Assembly (NCBI RefSeq): GCF_964204645.1
Contig: NC_134030.1
Coordinates: 4,131,855 to 4,195,854 of the forward strand
Reading direction: 5' to 3'
DNA length: 64,000 nucleotides
Source: Tubulanus polymorphus
Lineage: Eukaryota > Nemertea > Palaeonemertea > Tubulaniformes > Tubulanidae
Part shown: piece by piece, positions 21,743-33,215 of the stretch
How positions within the stretch are numbered: the stretch's first letter is position 1
How the letters are laid out: the number at the start of each line of letters is the position of its first letter
Notes under the pieces: generated by a model
What the model saw: the letters and a program-made list of their open reading frames with translations, nothing else
What the model was told of the DNA's origin: nothing
The model's database searches: none
Position numbers and translations under genes: made by a program

Positions 21743-23590
21743 ATGACAGAAACAATGTTGCTTCAAGTCAGAGGCCTTCCGTCTACATCGATTGAGAATC
21801 ATACTAATAATCCCGAACAACAACAGGGCATCGAATATCTTAAATCGTTCCTGCAATCACCCAAACCACAGATTCCAATCTCTAAATGTTTCGATTTGTT
21901 TAAAGCGATCGTCAACGACGATGGCGATTACGTGAGGAGAGTTTTCAGGCAACTTTCCTCGGATGAAATATCCGCCATACGAGACGCGCGGTTCGTTTAC
22001 GACCCCGACGACGATAACGTAATGAATTGTGGAGCGAACAAGCCAAAGATGGTCGAGACCGGATTCAGCAGTTTCGTTGTACTGGCTGCTATATTCACCG
22101 CTTATAACGTGTTGAAAATACTGCACGATTACGAATTCGATTTTTCTGCGTCGGACACTGGCGGGAATAACCTGGCGCACGGTCTCGTGCACGCCGCTAC
22201 CGAACTGCCGCAAATTGAAACCAAACTCACCGACGTTTACTGTTGGTTGGTGCGCGAAGAACTCGTCCTACCAACCGAGCTACTTCTCCGCGAAAACGAA
22301 GCCGAATTTCGACCGTTGGAACTGGCCGCTAAATTCGGCACGTTCGAATTATTAGCGAAATACGTTGACGCGGATGGTGTGTACAGACGCGTCGTGTCTA
22401 GACGCGGCTTCATCACCACGTACGAATACGATTTCTCCGACTACGAAACGTTTCAATGGTCGAATCGTCGCAAACATTCGCCGTTGCGTCTGTTGAGTTA
22501 CATTCGAGAATCGGAGATCGGCGCGTTCTCTCGTTTCCTGATCGAATGTCCGGCCGTCCAGAAATGGATGTCGCGTAAGATAACGCGATTCCTGCCTATA
22601 TCTATACCGTTCTCACTATATACGTTAGTGTCCGTGTTTTCCTATATTACGGTCGTGTTCGGCGTCGAAGTGACTATCGACACGGCTGATAAGCCCGGCC
22701 CCAGTCCGGTGAGTTACCTCAGTAACGCGAGCGCGTTTTCCATCGGTTCGACGTATAACGCCCGCGTGGCCATGTCCATATGCGTCGTCACTAGTTTCTT
22801 TAACGTTCTCGGATTCATTTTTGTCGCCGTCTTCATCATCAGAAACAACACGTGCGCCACGACATTCAGACGACCGAATATCCGAACCGGAGGATTAGTC
22901 GTCAAATCGGCGTTTTTTATCGTCTGCTCGTTTCTAGTCAGTCTGTCGATTCTGTACACGTTCATACCGATACTAGTGCAGGGCAGCATCAAAATTAACG
23001 GCCGTTTAATGTTGACCTTGTTTAACTTATTGCTCGCATTCAATACGACCGTTTGTGTTTGGGATCTGATGTCCGTTTTTCAATTACTGCCATTTTGCGG
23101 CCATTTTATCATGGGCTTCAAACGCATGATGAACGAACTGGCGCAGTTCTCTATCGTCGCCGTCCTGCTGTTCGTATCATTCGGGTTCGCATTTTACGCT
23201 ATGTTGCACGGTCTTTCCAGCAGTTTTACGAGGTCCGATTTCAACAGCCTCCAGAACAGCCTATACTCGGTATTTCTAATGATGCTGAACATGATCGACA
23301 TGAAATATTATTACGACCAAAAAGCGTTATCGACGAGTATCGCTTTATTACACGTCGGCTTCGTTCTGATCGTAAGCGTTTTGTTGTTGAATTTTCTGAT
23401 CGCTGTCGTCATCGACGCGTTTGGTAAAATACGCGACCACCAGGAATGCCTGAAGCTTCTACTGCGGTTCCAATTCACGACCGTGTGTGAACCGTTCATT
23501 TCCGTGCTCTGCAGGCGACGAAGCTGGGATTACGCGAATGACATCGCCATTTTCACTTTGACAGAGTATACTACTGATATAAGAGACTGA
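21743..23590 (+). CDS. TRP-like cation channel with ankyrin-like N-terminus, intronless
   Basis: A single uninterrupted frame of 615 codons. The N-terminal ~280 residues contain ankyrin-like segments (GNNLAHGLV near 140 and RPLELAAKFGTFELLAKY near 192-209). Six hydrophobic segments follow: S1 near residue 287, S2-S4 between about 335 and 445, S5 (FSIVAVLLFVSFGFAFYAML), a re-entrant pore-like stretch (NSLQNSLYSVFLMMLNMI, about 500-517) and a long S6 (VSVLLLNFLIAVVIDAFGKI, about 545-565) ending in a short cytosolic tail. This fits an ion_trans channel of the TRPA/TRPV-like superfamily; subfamily and ligand cannot be told. An acceptor (tttttag-type) at 21738-21739 implies that only the 5' UTR is split. 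An uninterrupted frame among intron-rich neighbours suggests retroposition or an expanded intronless family. Confidence 0.82.
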   Translation: MTETMLLQVRGLPSTSIENHTNNPEQQQGIEYLKSFLQSPKPQIPISKCFDLFKAIVNDDGDYVRRVFRQLSSDEISAIRDARFVYDPDDDNVMNCGANKPKMVETGFSSFVVLAAIFTAYNVLKILHDYEFDFSASDTGGNNLAHGLVHAATELPQIETKLTDVYCWLVREELVLPTELLLRENEAEFRPLELAAKFGTFELLAKYVDADGVYRRVVSRRGFITTYEYDFSDYETFQWSNRRKHSPLRLLSYIRESEIGAFSRFLIECPAVQKWMSRKITRFLPISIPFSLYTLVSVFSYITVVFGVEVTIDTADKPGPSPVSYLSNASAFSIGSTYNARVAMSICVVTSFFNVLGFIFVAVFIIRNNTCATTFRRPNIRTGGLVVKSAFFIVCSFLVSLSILYTFIPILVQGSIKINGRLMLTLFNLLLAFNTTVCVWDLMSVFQLLPFCGHFIMGFKRMMNELAQFSIVAVLLFVSFGFAFYAMLHGLSSSFTRSDFNSLQNSLYSVFLMMLNMIDMKYYYDQKALSTSIALLHVGFVLIVSVLLLNFLIAVVIDAFGKIRDHQECLKLLLRFQFTTVCEPFISVLCRRRSWDYANDIAIFTLTEYTTDIRD

Positions 23591-24372
23591 TCAGCCATTT
23601 GAAAAATCTAGATCTCAATTCCCCTGTTTCGTTCCCGGCAAGTGTGGTGGGGTTGTAAAAGGAACACAACACCAATTCATGTATCCATATGCACATTTTG
23701 CGCCATCCCTTTAGCCATCTGGTATGAATAATTATCTTTGCTCATTAGAGTATTTTGTAAAACTATGTCGCAAATAATCTTTGAAACTTACCACTCCCCA
23801 TTTCGCGATCAAAAAGTCTGAAATTATGCGAACGATTTTTGGCCGGGGCCACAGTTCATTTGAGTGCAATCGTTATTATACTGCGTGGTATCAATTAAGC
23901 TGTTTCTTAAGACAAACACGGATATCACTGTTTTACCGCTACGGTCGATATATCGGTGTATTAACGGATCTGAATTAATAGGCCTCGATGACAGCAATTC
24001 AAACAAATCCGCATTAACAATTGACAATATTAACTCGCGACAGAAAAACACGCTTCGATGCCGTTAGAATTCGAAGTCTATTCAAAAGGTTGAGATTATG
24101 TTGCCATTTTTATATCAGTGCCGGGAATTTTTTTTCTTTTTCCACACTGCTGCGCATTCACCGACAAGTCAATAACATACCTCACACATAAAACACATAT
24201 CTGTGAATATAAACTCGCAATGATTAACGATATCAACGAAGCGTTTCAGCTGGAAAGTTAATGTTTGGCTACGTCAAGTGGCCCGCGAGGTGAGGTTTAA
24301 GTGGCACGGTTAGTTCATATAGCAGAAAGGGATCTCTCGCTCTTGAAGCACTCTCGAGTATCGCTGTGGATA

Positions 24373-25317
24373 ATGTACACTTTCCGCGGACCGGAAATTC
24401 TACCAGAAAAACTGAAAATCGAAAAGTTCAAACGGGAATTATGCGCGAACGCGGAAACAGCGCGAAGTAACAATTATCTAAATGTGAATCAGTTAAAGTT
24501 CAACGCGAAACCGCGGCAATTTGACAAATTGCCATCGATTCATCGATGGACCGATTGTGAAAGCAACGTTAGCCTCGCTAGGTCGACGGATAGCTCCGTA
24601 CAGTTAAACCGACAGAACAGTCACTCGGAGATAAATACTGAACCTCTAACACAATCGACGGACAAAGCGATATCATGGCGTCTACCAGCTTTGAATACTC
24701 ATCGCTCAAATAATATCTTGTCTGATAGTTCGAGCTGGATTTTCAACAGTAAATACAACCACAGTTTCCGCAATTTTCTACACATCACCGAAAGAAGTTG
24801 CCCCGTTCACACGAGGTCGCAACCGGTCCTCGAGCGACTCATCACCAAACTAGATTCGCCGACCGCCGTTGTCAAACGTGACGTCATCAAGGTACAGTTG
24901 CCGAACGCGAATTATCCACAGAGCGATGACGATACCCCACCGTCCGAAAATATCGGGCATCAATCTGCGAACGGTACTGATGAAGGTGCGCAAGTGATGA
25001 AATCGGACAACGTGGGCGAAAACCCGAAATTGCTCGGCGTCCGTGGCTACGTCGGGCGTCAGGGGCGTCAGAAAACATCCATAGAAAAAGAACTATCCTT
25101 TAAAGATCTGTCGTCGATCAATCGGGAAAAAAGAGTTACGCTGCAAAATAATTGGATATTGTACAACAAGAGGGAATCGGCGCGGAAGTCATATAACGGA
25201 AGCAAATTACCGAAGGTAATCCGCGGATGTCGCCAGACGTTGAAAGATATCGACACCGAACACGGAGAACTTAATAAATTACACGATTTGGTGAAGAGAT
25301 ACGTAAAAACACACTGA
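24373..25317 (+). CDS. Unknown soluble protein, intronless (314 aa)
   Basis: An open frame runs from at least 24301 to the stop at 25315-25317; the first ATG in frame is at 24373, giving 314 aa. I do not recognise a family. The protein is polar and Ser/Asn/Arg-rich with few hydrophobic clusters and no signal peptide or membrane segment. The middle looks disordered (SDDDTPPSE). The basic C-terminal third has RGYVGRQGRQK, INREKRVTLQNNW and a short predicted helix (LNKLHDLVKRYVK). The 945 nt of open frame with codon-like composition supports a real gene. It converges with the SLC45-type gene about 280 bp downstream. An upstream coding exon cannot be excluded because the frame is open before the ATG. 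Confidence 0.6.
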   Translation: MYTFRGPEILPEKLKIEKFKRELCANAETARSNNYLNVNQLKFNAKPRQFDKLPSIHRWTDCESNVSLARSTDSSVQLNRQNSHSEINTEPLTQSTDKAISWRLPALNTHRSNNILSDSSSWIFNSKYNHSFRNFLHITERSCPVHTRSQPVLERLITKLDSPTAVVKRDVIKVQLPNANYPQSDDDTPPSENIGHQSANGTDEGAQVMKSDNVGENPKLLGVRGYVGRQGRQKTSIEKELSFKDLSSINREKRVTLQNNWILYNKRESARKSYNGSKLPKVIRGCRQTLKDIDTEHGELNKLHDLVKRYVKTH

Positions 25318-25598
25318 AAGACAGAGTTTTTATCATGCGAAGCGATACTCTGTTTATTCAACTAAAATTCGTGTTTTATTTCATTCATTGTTAATTAACG
25401 AGACGAAGATGTACGTATACAATGTGCTTTATAAGTATATACATTTAACCGCTTGCTGTTTATCGTGGTGTGCATACGTAACTAGATCTATTTCGCCTAT
25501 ACGCGCATACAAACATCAAATCTGTGTGATTTAATTGTGTAATATGTTTGAAATGAAACAAACTACAGCGCGTATTCTTCGTTTGCATGTTCTTCGAC

Positions 25599-27842
25599 CT
25601 ACATGTCGATATATTTGATACCGAATGCAGAAATCGCCGCTAACAAGCTGAATAAAGCGCTCGCCCAAACAACGACTGCGGTCGTTCCGACTGCGTGAAT
25701 TATACTTCCCATACACGCCGATAGGAGGCATTGTCCTACAAAGACCATACTTCCGACGACGGCGACATCAGTTCCTAGGCCTCTCACCTGGCGACCACTT
25801 TTTGACTTTTCTAGCAACTCGCCAAACTGCAAATTTAACCAATTGACTGATAATAAAAACATCATGACTATGTACTTGAGCACACGTGTATCTGAAATTA
25901 TTACCCTTGGAGTTCGACTCCAATGATTACTCCAAGGTACAACAACTTACCTCCTGGTTGCTGTGGTAGTTGGCTAGAATGATATACGGCATCGTAAACA
26001 AAGCCGCATATATAATACCCACACTGGGAGACAGTATAATTACCGTTAATCTTGAAGGCATTAACGACATTAAAATCATTCCAATTGTCGTCGACAACAG
26101 GCTCAAAACATATACTTTCTTCGCACCTGAAATACGTGTCAGAAAATGAATTGAAGTATAAATGTAAGTAACGAAATCCGTCGCCAATATGTAGATTGTT
26201 CTTCGATAATACGGATGCACATCACATGGGATCGTTTGAAAATATAAGTTAGCATCGCTGGCGTAACAATAAGTGCTACTGACCAGGGGCCGGGTGCTCG
26301 AAGCTTGGTTAAACTCTAAACCGTTGGTTAAGAACTAAGTCCCAGGCTTCAAGTGAAACTTATAAAAATCATGGGATCCACTTAGTTTTAGTACTTACCA
26401 AAGCGTACTACTAGATACTCTATGGTCAACGAATATAAAGAGCAACTTAATGAATACAACGACATGGACCCGGAGCCAAATCTTACTCCGGCGGCGTAAA
26501 GTTCTTGTTCTTCGCTGCCATCTGGAGCTGTGGGTAGCCCTCCAAAAACTACCTGACCAACGTAATCAGTGAAATACAACGAGTAGCATAACAAACTCAT
26601 CCAACTGAATAAGTTCGTAACGCACAACATAACGAGCGATTTGGGCATTTTGATTATTGAAATTAAGTACATTTTCAGGGAAACCTCTGATTCTAACACA
26701 GGCCCGGGAAGTGTAGCCTGTAGATCGGTTTCTTCAGTGACCGGAGTCGGAAGAGGAAATGTTCTCTTCTCAACAATGTCGGTATCCGCTTGTGTTACGG
26801 TCGTTTCTGTTGCAATTTTCGCGTCTGCCCGATTATCAGAATCGTCCGAATCATCGTCCGTGAATTCTTCATAACCGAATTGCGATTTGGCGGACTTTGA
26901 TGATTTCTTCGTTTTGACATCTGATGATTTTGGCTCTATTTCGGTGAGGGATATTTCGGCAAAACTAGTTATCGATATTCCCATTAGAGCTATTAGAAGA
27001 ATCAAAACTACTGTGAATATAATACGCACGTGACTCATAAATGATTCTCCTGATTTGGACACGGTGCCCCAGTTAACAGCCCCCAAAAGGTACCCGATAG
27101 CGCCACCTATCCCTGACACCACGGTAAACATAGTTAAACCGGCTTTGTGGTCTTCTGGTATGCAAATATCCAAAAGGTACGTCCTAGCAGGTGATTGGCT
27201 AGCGTCACAGCTGAAATCTAACAACAACACTCCGATTACTGTAAATAGGACTCCCCACACACAATGTAGACGTGTAATCGCCAAAACACCGCCGCTAACC
27301 TCACTGGGGTTTACTGTATCTTCAGTCATATTTTTGGCGAAAACGTCATCATCCGTGGTGATTCTCGTGTGATTTGTGACGAGGGTAACATTATTCGGAG
27401 ATAATCTGCAGGTATCGCCCAGTAGCAGTCCGATATCGTGACTGTTTGCTACGAGGGCCAGTCCGATTACAATAACCGCGGTATACGCGATGAGGAACGG
27501 TCGTCTGCGACCGAGACGAGAACGACACCGGTCGCTCAGAGATCCTAACAACGGGGTTAGAATAAGCCCTAATATCGGACTTAGACACCACGTCAGTGTC
27601 ATATAACGATAGGGCACGTGAAGCCGCAACATGATCGGGCTTACGAACGCAGTTTCAGCCGCGTAACACAATTCAATACCGGCAATCATTACACATATCC
27701 GTACCAATTCAAATCGGGATTTCCTGCGAGTCAGATGTTCTCTTTGTTTACGAGATCCGTCGTCGTAAACTTTTACGATATCAGTCGCGTTTATGTTTCG
27801 TAGTTTGTTTTGCAGGCAAGCCAAAGAAAGCGAACCAACCAT
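25599..27842 (-). CDS. SLC45: SLC45-type proton-coupled sugar transporter (MFS)
   Basis: Three minus-strand exons, 27842-26399, 26126-25951 and 25826-25599, give 615 aa. The N-terminal half has the SLC45 hallmark around residues 45-115: ELCYAAETAFVSP, a helix pair, and the loop SDRCRSRLGRRRPF (MFS signature between segments 2 and 3). A second conserved stretch, LLDFSCDASQSPARTYLLD, follows at about 205. A long acidic cytosolic loop (TDDDSDDSDNRAD) separates the two six-helix halves. The C-terminal exons encode further helices and the conserved RGLGTD segment. SLC45 proteins move sucrose or glucose with protons across plasma or organelle membranes; which paralogue this is cannot be said. TTTATT (AATAAA on the minus strand) lies at 25375-25380. 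The Met at 27842 follows a possible acceptor (ctttttaag), so the 5' UTR may be spliced. Confidence 0.9.
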
Positions 27843-27970
27843 CTTAAAAAGAAATGACGACACTATCAAATAGCTTTAGGACCGGTTATGATAATCCTTT
27901 TAGGTTTTTCAAATTTCGCTCAGAAACGAACAATAGCTGTACACATGTGTGGAAAATCATTTTCATATTG

Positions 27971-28376
27971 TACGGAAGCGATAAAGGGCCTCGAGATGTC
28001 GCGTTCCAACTCGACAAGTCGTCATATTTATGTCGATATATCGCGATATATCGCGTCAAGTCGACATGAATATGTCGACATATCGTGACGTTTTGACGAC
28101 ATATTTCGTTTTCTCGACTATTTTCCTCGCGACAAGTCGACATATTCATGACGACTTGAAACTCAGTCGTCATATTACTGGCGTCCTCATCTTACATTTA
28201 GACGTGTCTTCAAATGACGGCTTGTCCCGTGGAAAATGAGCAAAAAAGCGAAATTTGTCGACGATATGTCGACATATTCATGTCGACTTGACGCGATATA
28301 TCGCGATATATCGACATAAATATGGCGACTTGTCGAGTTTGAACGCGACATCTCGAGGCCCTTTATCGCTTCCGTA
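27971..28376. mobile_element. 406 bp foldback MITE with 6 bp target duplication (copy 1)
   Basis: The ends are TACGGAAGCG (27971) and CGCTTCCGTA (28376) and are complementary for over 100 bp inward (the gcctcgagatgtcgcgttcc arm and its counterpart). Perfect 6 bp direct repeats, atattg, flank it at 27965-27970 and 28377-28382. The arms are built from gtcgac, atgtcgacatat and cgatatatcgcgatatatcg units that are themselves palindromic. There is no coding capacity, so it is a non-autonomous foldback DNA transposon. Confidence 0.88.
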
Positions 28377-28999
28377 ATATTGAGATATAATAAAAATAAT
28401 CCGTTTAGAATTCCTGAAAGATTCGTAGAGAATTGAATTGAAATTTGTTACAATTTTTTCGCGAGTTCATTACTCGAAGGAAAATGATTTTGATTTATCT
28501 TCCACCATTTTTTCATACTTTTCTTGACACATGATATCATTCATTATATTACGTCCTACTTTGACACCATCAATCATTTCAAGATGAAATTTTCAGCCGT
28601 CACGACAAATTGATGGCGCCAAATGATAGGACATAAACGCCCTTCTTGTTTCTAAATCGGAGTAAAATGGAAATTTCATGGAAGATATTAGTGTCCCCAG
28701 TTTCCTAAAAAAAGAAAAACTACCCTACCTTAAATGTTTTGTTACAACTCCCAATCGGAAATACTAAAACTTTGTTCTTTCTTGATGTAGATTTTCCGTA
28801 AATGAACAAACATCACACGACGCACTGTCGCGACCAATCGCCCGATGCATTTTCTATATTGTTCATAAATGAGATTACTGCTACGTGACTTGTTGGATTA
28901 CTGATGATTACAGGTGGTACAGTTTCTGATGACGGCGACACTACCGCCTTCAAATCCGTTCAGTCAATAAATACTCTACAAATACATCGACGAAAAAAC
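28377..28999. other. Spacer between two inverted foldback elements
   Basis: AT-rich sequence of about 620 bp with no recognised gene or repeat. Together with the flanking elements in opposite orientation it would form the loop of a very large hairpin. Confidence 0.5.
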
Positions 29000-29388
29000 A
29001 TCGCGTTCCAACTCGACAAGTCGCCATATTTATGTCGACATATCGCGATATATCGCGTCAAGTCGACATGAATATGTCGACATATCGTGACGTTTTGACG
29101 ACAAATTTCGCTTTTTCGCCCATTTTCCACGGGACAAGCCGTCATTTGAAGACACGTCTAAATGTAAGATGAGGACGCCAGTAATATGACGACTGAGTTT
29201 CAAGTCGTCATGAATATGTCGACTTGTCGCGAGGAAAGTGGTCGTGAAAACGAAATATGTCGTCAAAACGTCACGATATATCGACATATTCATGTCGACT
29301 TGACGCGATATATCGCGGTATGTCGACATAAATATGGCGACTTGCCGAGTTGGAACGCGACATCTCGAGGCCCCTTATCGCTTCCGTA
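29000..29388. mobile_element. Foldback MITE, inverted second copy, 5'-truncated
   Basis: This is a reverse-complement copy of the element at 27971-28376, including the unique central part (motifs aagacacgtctaaatg and aagatgaggacgccag). Its right end is the intact cgcttccgta (29388). The left end starts at about 29000 with catcgcgttcc, lacking roughly the first 25 bp of the family end, and no target duplication is visible. Confidence 0.85.
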
Positions 29389-30184
29389 CGAAGGTATTAA
29401 TCGAATAGAAAAGTAAGCGCGAATCTATCTTCACTTATTTTACTTTTCTATGCTGGAGACTTATTTGGTCAGCGAAATGTGCGTAGACTTCAGACAGTGT
29501 TCTTAATCTTAATGCATGAAGCTTAGAACTACATGTAGCACGCTTGCACGACCTTACTGTCCTCTTAGTCAATTTCACATTTCCGCTAATCAATTATAGT
29601 AAGCAAAACACCAAGGCGAACATTTCAAATCTTTCTTTTCTTATATTAACATAGAAATATATTGTTGACATGTTTCGGTTTAACGCATGTTGCCTTCATC
29701 AGAACCAAATCAGAACTTGGTTATAAACCATGAGAAGAATTTGACAGAATAAAAGACAAGGTAATATAGCGATTAGAAGATTAATCTTGTTCATCTTTGT
29801 TCAATCACCTATAACTCATATTGTATATCTGCTATGTAGCAAGTGGACGCCTTGTCGTTACTATATTTCATCAGGTTGCGTGCGGCGGCCATCAAAAACA
29901 GCGCGGCTTTCAGAACACGTTCAATATAATCTAATCAACTAAATGCATTTGTCTTATTTATGTACACCGAACGGATTTGTCACCACCCGAAGAAATCAGC
30001 GCCGTGTCGTGAAACTGGCGACTACATGTTGTCTATCGAATTCTACCAAGAAACAATTCTTTTACGAGCTTTGTACGATTTCCAATGCGTGAATTCCTCT
30101 AGTATTGAATCCTTTTTTGAAAATAAAAAGGAACAGAAGTCATAGTTAAACACACGATAAAACATAATTTATTTCGTAAATACT
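29389..30184. other. Spacer downstream of AARSD1
   Basis: Holds a small inverted repeat (tagaaaagtaa / ttacttttcta, about 29405-29451), a hammerhead-like motif on the minus strand at 29673-29702 and the 3' UTR of AARSD1 (TTTATT near 30168-30173, AATAAA on the minus strand). No gene is recognised otherwise. Confidence 0.5.
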
Positions 30185-32692
30185 TCATTGTACGTCTACA
30201 GATGTTTTTGATTGTAACAATTCAGTCACTAGTTTTTCAGCTTCGATGCTTTTTGAGAGTTTATTTGCTTTTCCTTGAAAACGACCGTTCTTGCCCGCCC
30301 CTTTACCATCCAATAGCTCGGCGATCCTGGAAAATGAAAACGGAACCAATTCCACCAATTACATTTTCTTTGATTAAATTTATGGAAACACAAGACACGC
30401 GGTAACATACCTCGGGGCGAGCTCTGAGACATGTTCAACAGGGCCATCGATCAAAAACATTCCTTGACCTTTTTCATCACCAGTAGTAAGAAACTTGAAC
30501 ACATTCTGAATAGAAACAGATTTTCTGACTCACACATGAATTGAAAAAGGGGCTGTGCAAAAAATCGACCTAACGAAATTGTTCACACCTTATCATTTAT
30601 TCCATTTGCTACAGTATTCATGAATTCATTGTCACCTTCTTTCCTATGAATCCTTAAGTATAACGGTTTTGGTGTTTGATTCTTGAATCTTTCGACTTCT
30701 GCTTGAGCTAGTTCTCGCAGCAGAATAGTAACATTCTGAAAACGGAGAAATCATATGAAACATGAGGTACCGTATTTAACCCGATTCATCAATTGTATTA
30801 TGAACAGAAATACCTTATTGGCAGCTCTGTAAGACTTCTGAACTTTATCAACAAGTTCAATAAACTGTTCTGCTGGACCTCTGAAAGAAAATATCTAGAA
30901 ACTTAGACATCATTTATGCTTAAGATTGTTTCATTTATGATCAATTAAATTACTTCAGTAATGATGTTAGTTTCTTTTCAATTTCATAACTCTTTCCCAA
31001 GTATTGTAAAACGCGGTCACCGGCAACAAATGTCAAATTTGTTTTTCCTTTCTTTCCTTTTTCAAATGCGAGTAATTTTATAGCCTGAAAGTAGAGTTCA
31101 GATTCCACATTATTGGAAATAACTGGTTACATGATTCAGTCCATATCCATGTTATCAGTTATATTTTACAAATTCTACTTATTCATTATTTACAGTTTGA
31201 TCTAACCTGTAAATGACTAAGATTGCGAACATGAGTTCCGCAGCACATATTAGTTTCAATTCCTTGTATTGTGACAACTCGAACTGGTCCGCAATGATCG
31301 TCTGGTAACCCACGAGTTCGTACCTGAAAAATGGATAAAAGCAAACATTTTCAGAGAAAAAAAGGTTGACCGCGTCCAAGTGATCGTAAATCTACTTATA
31401 ATGCAATACCTCATTCAGAGCTGGGTCATCTTTACTGTCGAATAACTGCGGAAACATTTCTACTGATTGTCTGATTTTTTCGTTGACCACTTCCTCGAGT
31501 CGTTGCATTTCAGTATCTTTCATACTGACAGTATCTAACTCGATAAATGAAGTGTTTGCTCCGAGATTCCTGAAAAATGACACCATAAAATGATGTACGC
31601 TTTGAGTAATGGAAAACGATAGTGATAATAATTTTCCCTTTATGAAAAGGCTGAGAAGCCTACAACATAAAATCGATGACATCTACCTTATCTTTTAGTA
31701 CGTACCAAGATGTTGTTTTATATCCAAACATGGAATCTGCTATGGCAGTCACAAGATGCTGTCCTAAACATTTTAACAAAATAAAAAGGCTCAATTATGT
31801 TTTGGATGTCTCAACTCACTAAGCAATCATCAGCAGGTACAAAGTCACTTAATTTATGACTCCAAAGCTCTAAACACTTGGCAAATTTTACCAGAATGTT
31901 GTTGCATGTGGTCGAAACGTCGCGTCCAATCAACAGTCACTGAAACATTTTCACCGACGCTTAATGGGGTGGTGCAGAAATGAACGGCATCTTTTCCTCG
32001 ACGCGATACTTGTAAAACTTCAATACCATTCAACTGCGAATGCAAAAAGCGTAAAGAAACTATCAGGTAATGACATGAATTTTCAGTTAATTTTCAATTA
32101 TGACCTTAAATACCTACAGTTCCTCTATCATCCGGCTGAAAAAAATGTTGAAATTTTGTAGTTTCTTCATTTGATCAAAGTAAAAGCGACCATTAAAATC
32201 GATGCTTCGATCCTAGTAAGACCTACTTGCCCTCCACCTTCAGGAAAAAGCACTGTATCTTCCAGTATTATTTCATATCCGTCAATTTTCTCTTTCTTAT
32301 TACCATTCAATTTCACCGATGCAGCTTCGCAAGATACAACTTCAGTGTGCAACTAAAAAACACGGCATATTGATGAATAGAAGTGGGTTGCAAAAACTGT
32401 AACAAATAGTGAAATGGTCGAACTGTCACGGTCCTGTGGTGTAGCCCGCAGAAACGGGACAAATAAGTCTGTACCGTTCGGTGCTGCCACCAAGCGGAAT
32501 AATAGGAAATATCTAGGCAAATAACGTTTTTCAGGACTTTCTAGGACCAACAACACAATGACAGCAGCGATATGTAATGATCAGTAATTCCTTAATCATT
32601 TGCTGAAGTAAGACAAATTTTCTATGAAAACCTGTTGAGATATCATTACTTACTTCACGTAAATAGCTATCTTTTTGACAAGCTAACGCCAT
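30185..32692 (-). CDS. AARSD1: Alanyl-tRNA editing protein AARSD1
   Basis: Twelve minus-strand exons: 32692-32654, 32352-32227, 32135-32118 (only 18 nt), 32033-31892, 31763-31706, 31569-31410, 31323-31207, 31084-30954, 30880-30814, 30735-30589, 30505-30411 and 30326-30185. They join in frame to 413 aa, close to the roughly 412 aa of vertebrate AARSD1. It is a free-standing AlaX-type editing domain that hydrolyses Ser-tRNA(Ala) in the cytosol. Conserved parts are LEDTVLFPEGGGQ then PDDRGT (residues about 43-61), the zinc/catalytic HMQQH (103-107) and TNMCCGTH (206-212) for the second metal pair, and the C-terminal GKGAGKNGRFQGKA. All key ligands are present, so the enzyme should be active. It is head-to-head with CRPPA across about 520 bp. 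Confidence 0.96.
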
Positions 32693-33215
32693 CTTGGATC
32701 TTGAAAATCCAGCTGACGAAATATAATTCTTAACCGATTGCTAAACAACTCATTCTCAATAAACAACAGATAATTTAATAGAAAAATACAATATACTACA
32801 TGTATGTATTAACATATGAAATATTCAAATGTTTAAATAGACATTTTACCTAAAATTAGGCCTATAGTACATATCGTCTTTTCATCAATCTATATATAAT
32901 CCGCATTTCAATTCAATAAGAATTTATTACGTCCACCAAGAAAACCGCGATCTACACTGGAAAATAAATAAAGTCTGGAATTTAGGTATAATACCCTTTT
33001 ACAATTTTACCAAACTGAAACTGGGAAACTGGATACAGGGATTGGTTTACTGGTTTTATCTGAGAATTCTTTCAAGAACAGACCAGGAATCAGACTCCAC
33101 ACGGGCCCAGAGGGCCTGTATTTGTATAGAATAGAAGAGACTGAAGAGAGGGACGCAAAAAATGACAAATGTCAAAAATTATCCTCGGACGGTGTGTCGT
33201 TTTTAATAGGTGAAA
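32693..33215. promoter_or_regulatory. Bidirectional promoter region between AARSD1 and CRPPA
   Basis: The start codons of AARSD1 (minus, 32692) and CRPPA (plus, 33216) are separated by 523 bp with no other gene. The spacing implies a shared promoter for both 5' ends. No particular core element is clear, and the assignment rests on position alone. Confidence 0.45.

Noticed and set aside
22714-23427. Open frames antisense and out of frame within the TRP-like channel gene
   Set aside because: They are shadow frames of the GC-richer channel coding sequence; the sense frame has clear membrane topology.
28240-28376. CRISPR-like or satellite array suggested by repeated gtcgac/atatcg units
   Set aside because: The units are the two arms of one foldback element with a target duplication, not evenly spaced repeats with unique spacers; the genome is eukaryotic.
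27886-29416. Repeated small proteins containing STYRDISRQVDMN-like motifs
   Set aside because: They are translations of the palindromic gtcgac-rich foldback element and recur on both strands because the DNA is self-complementary.
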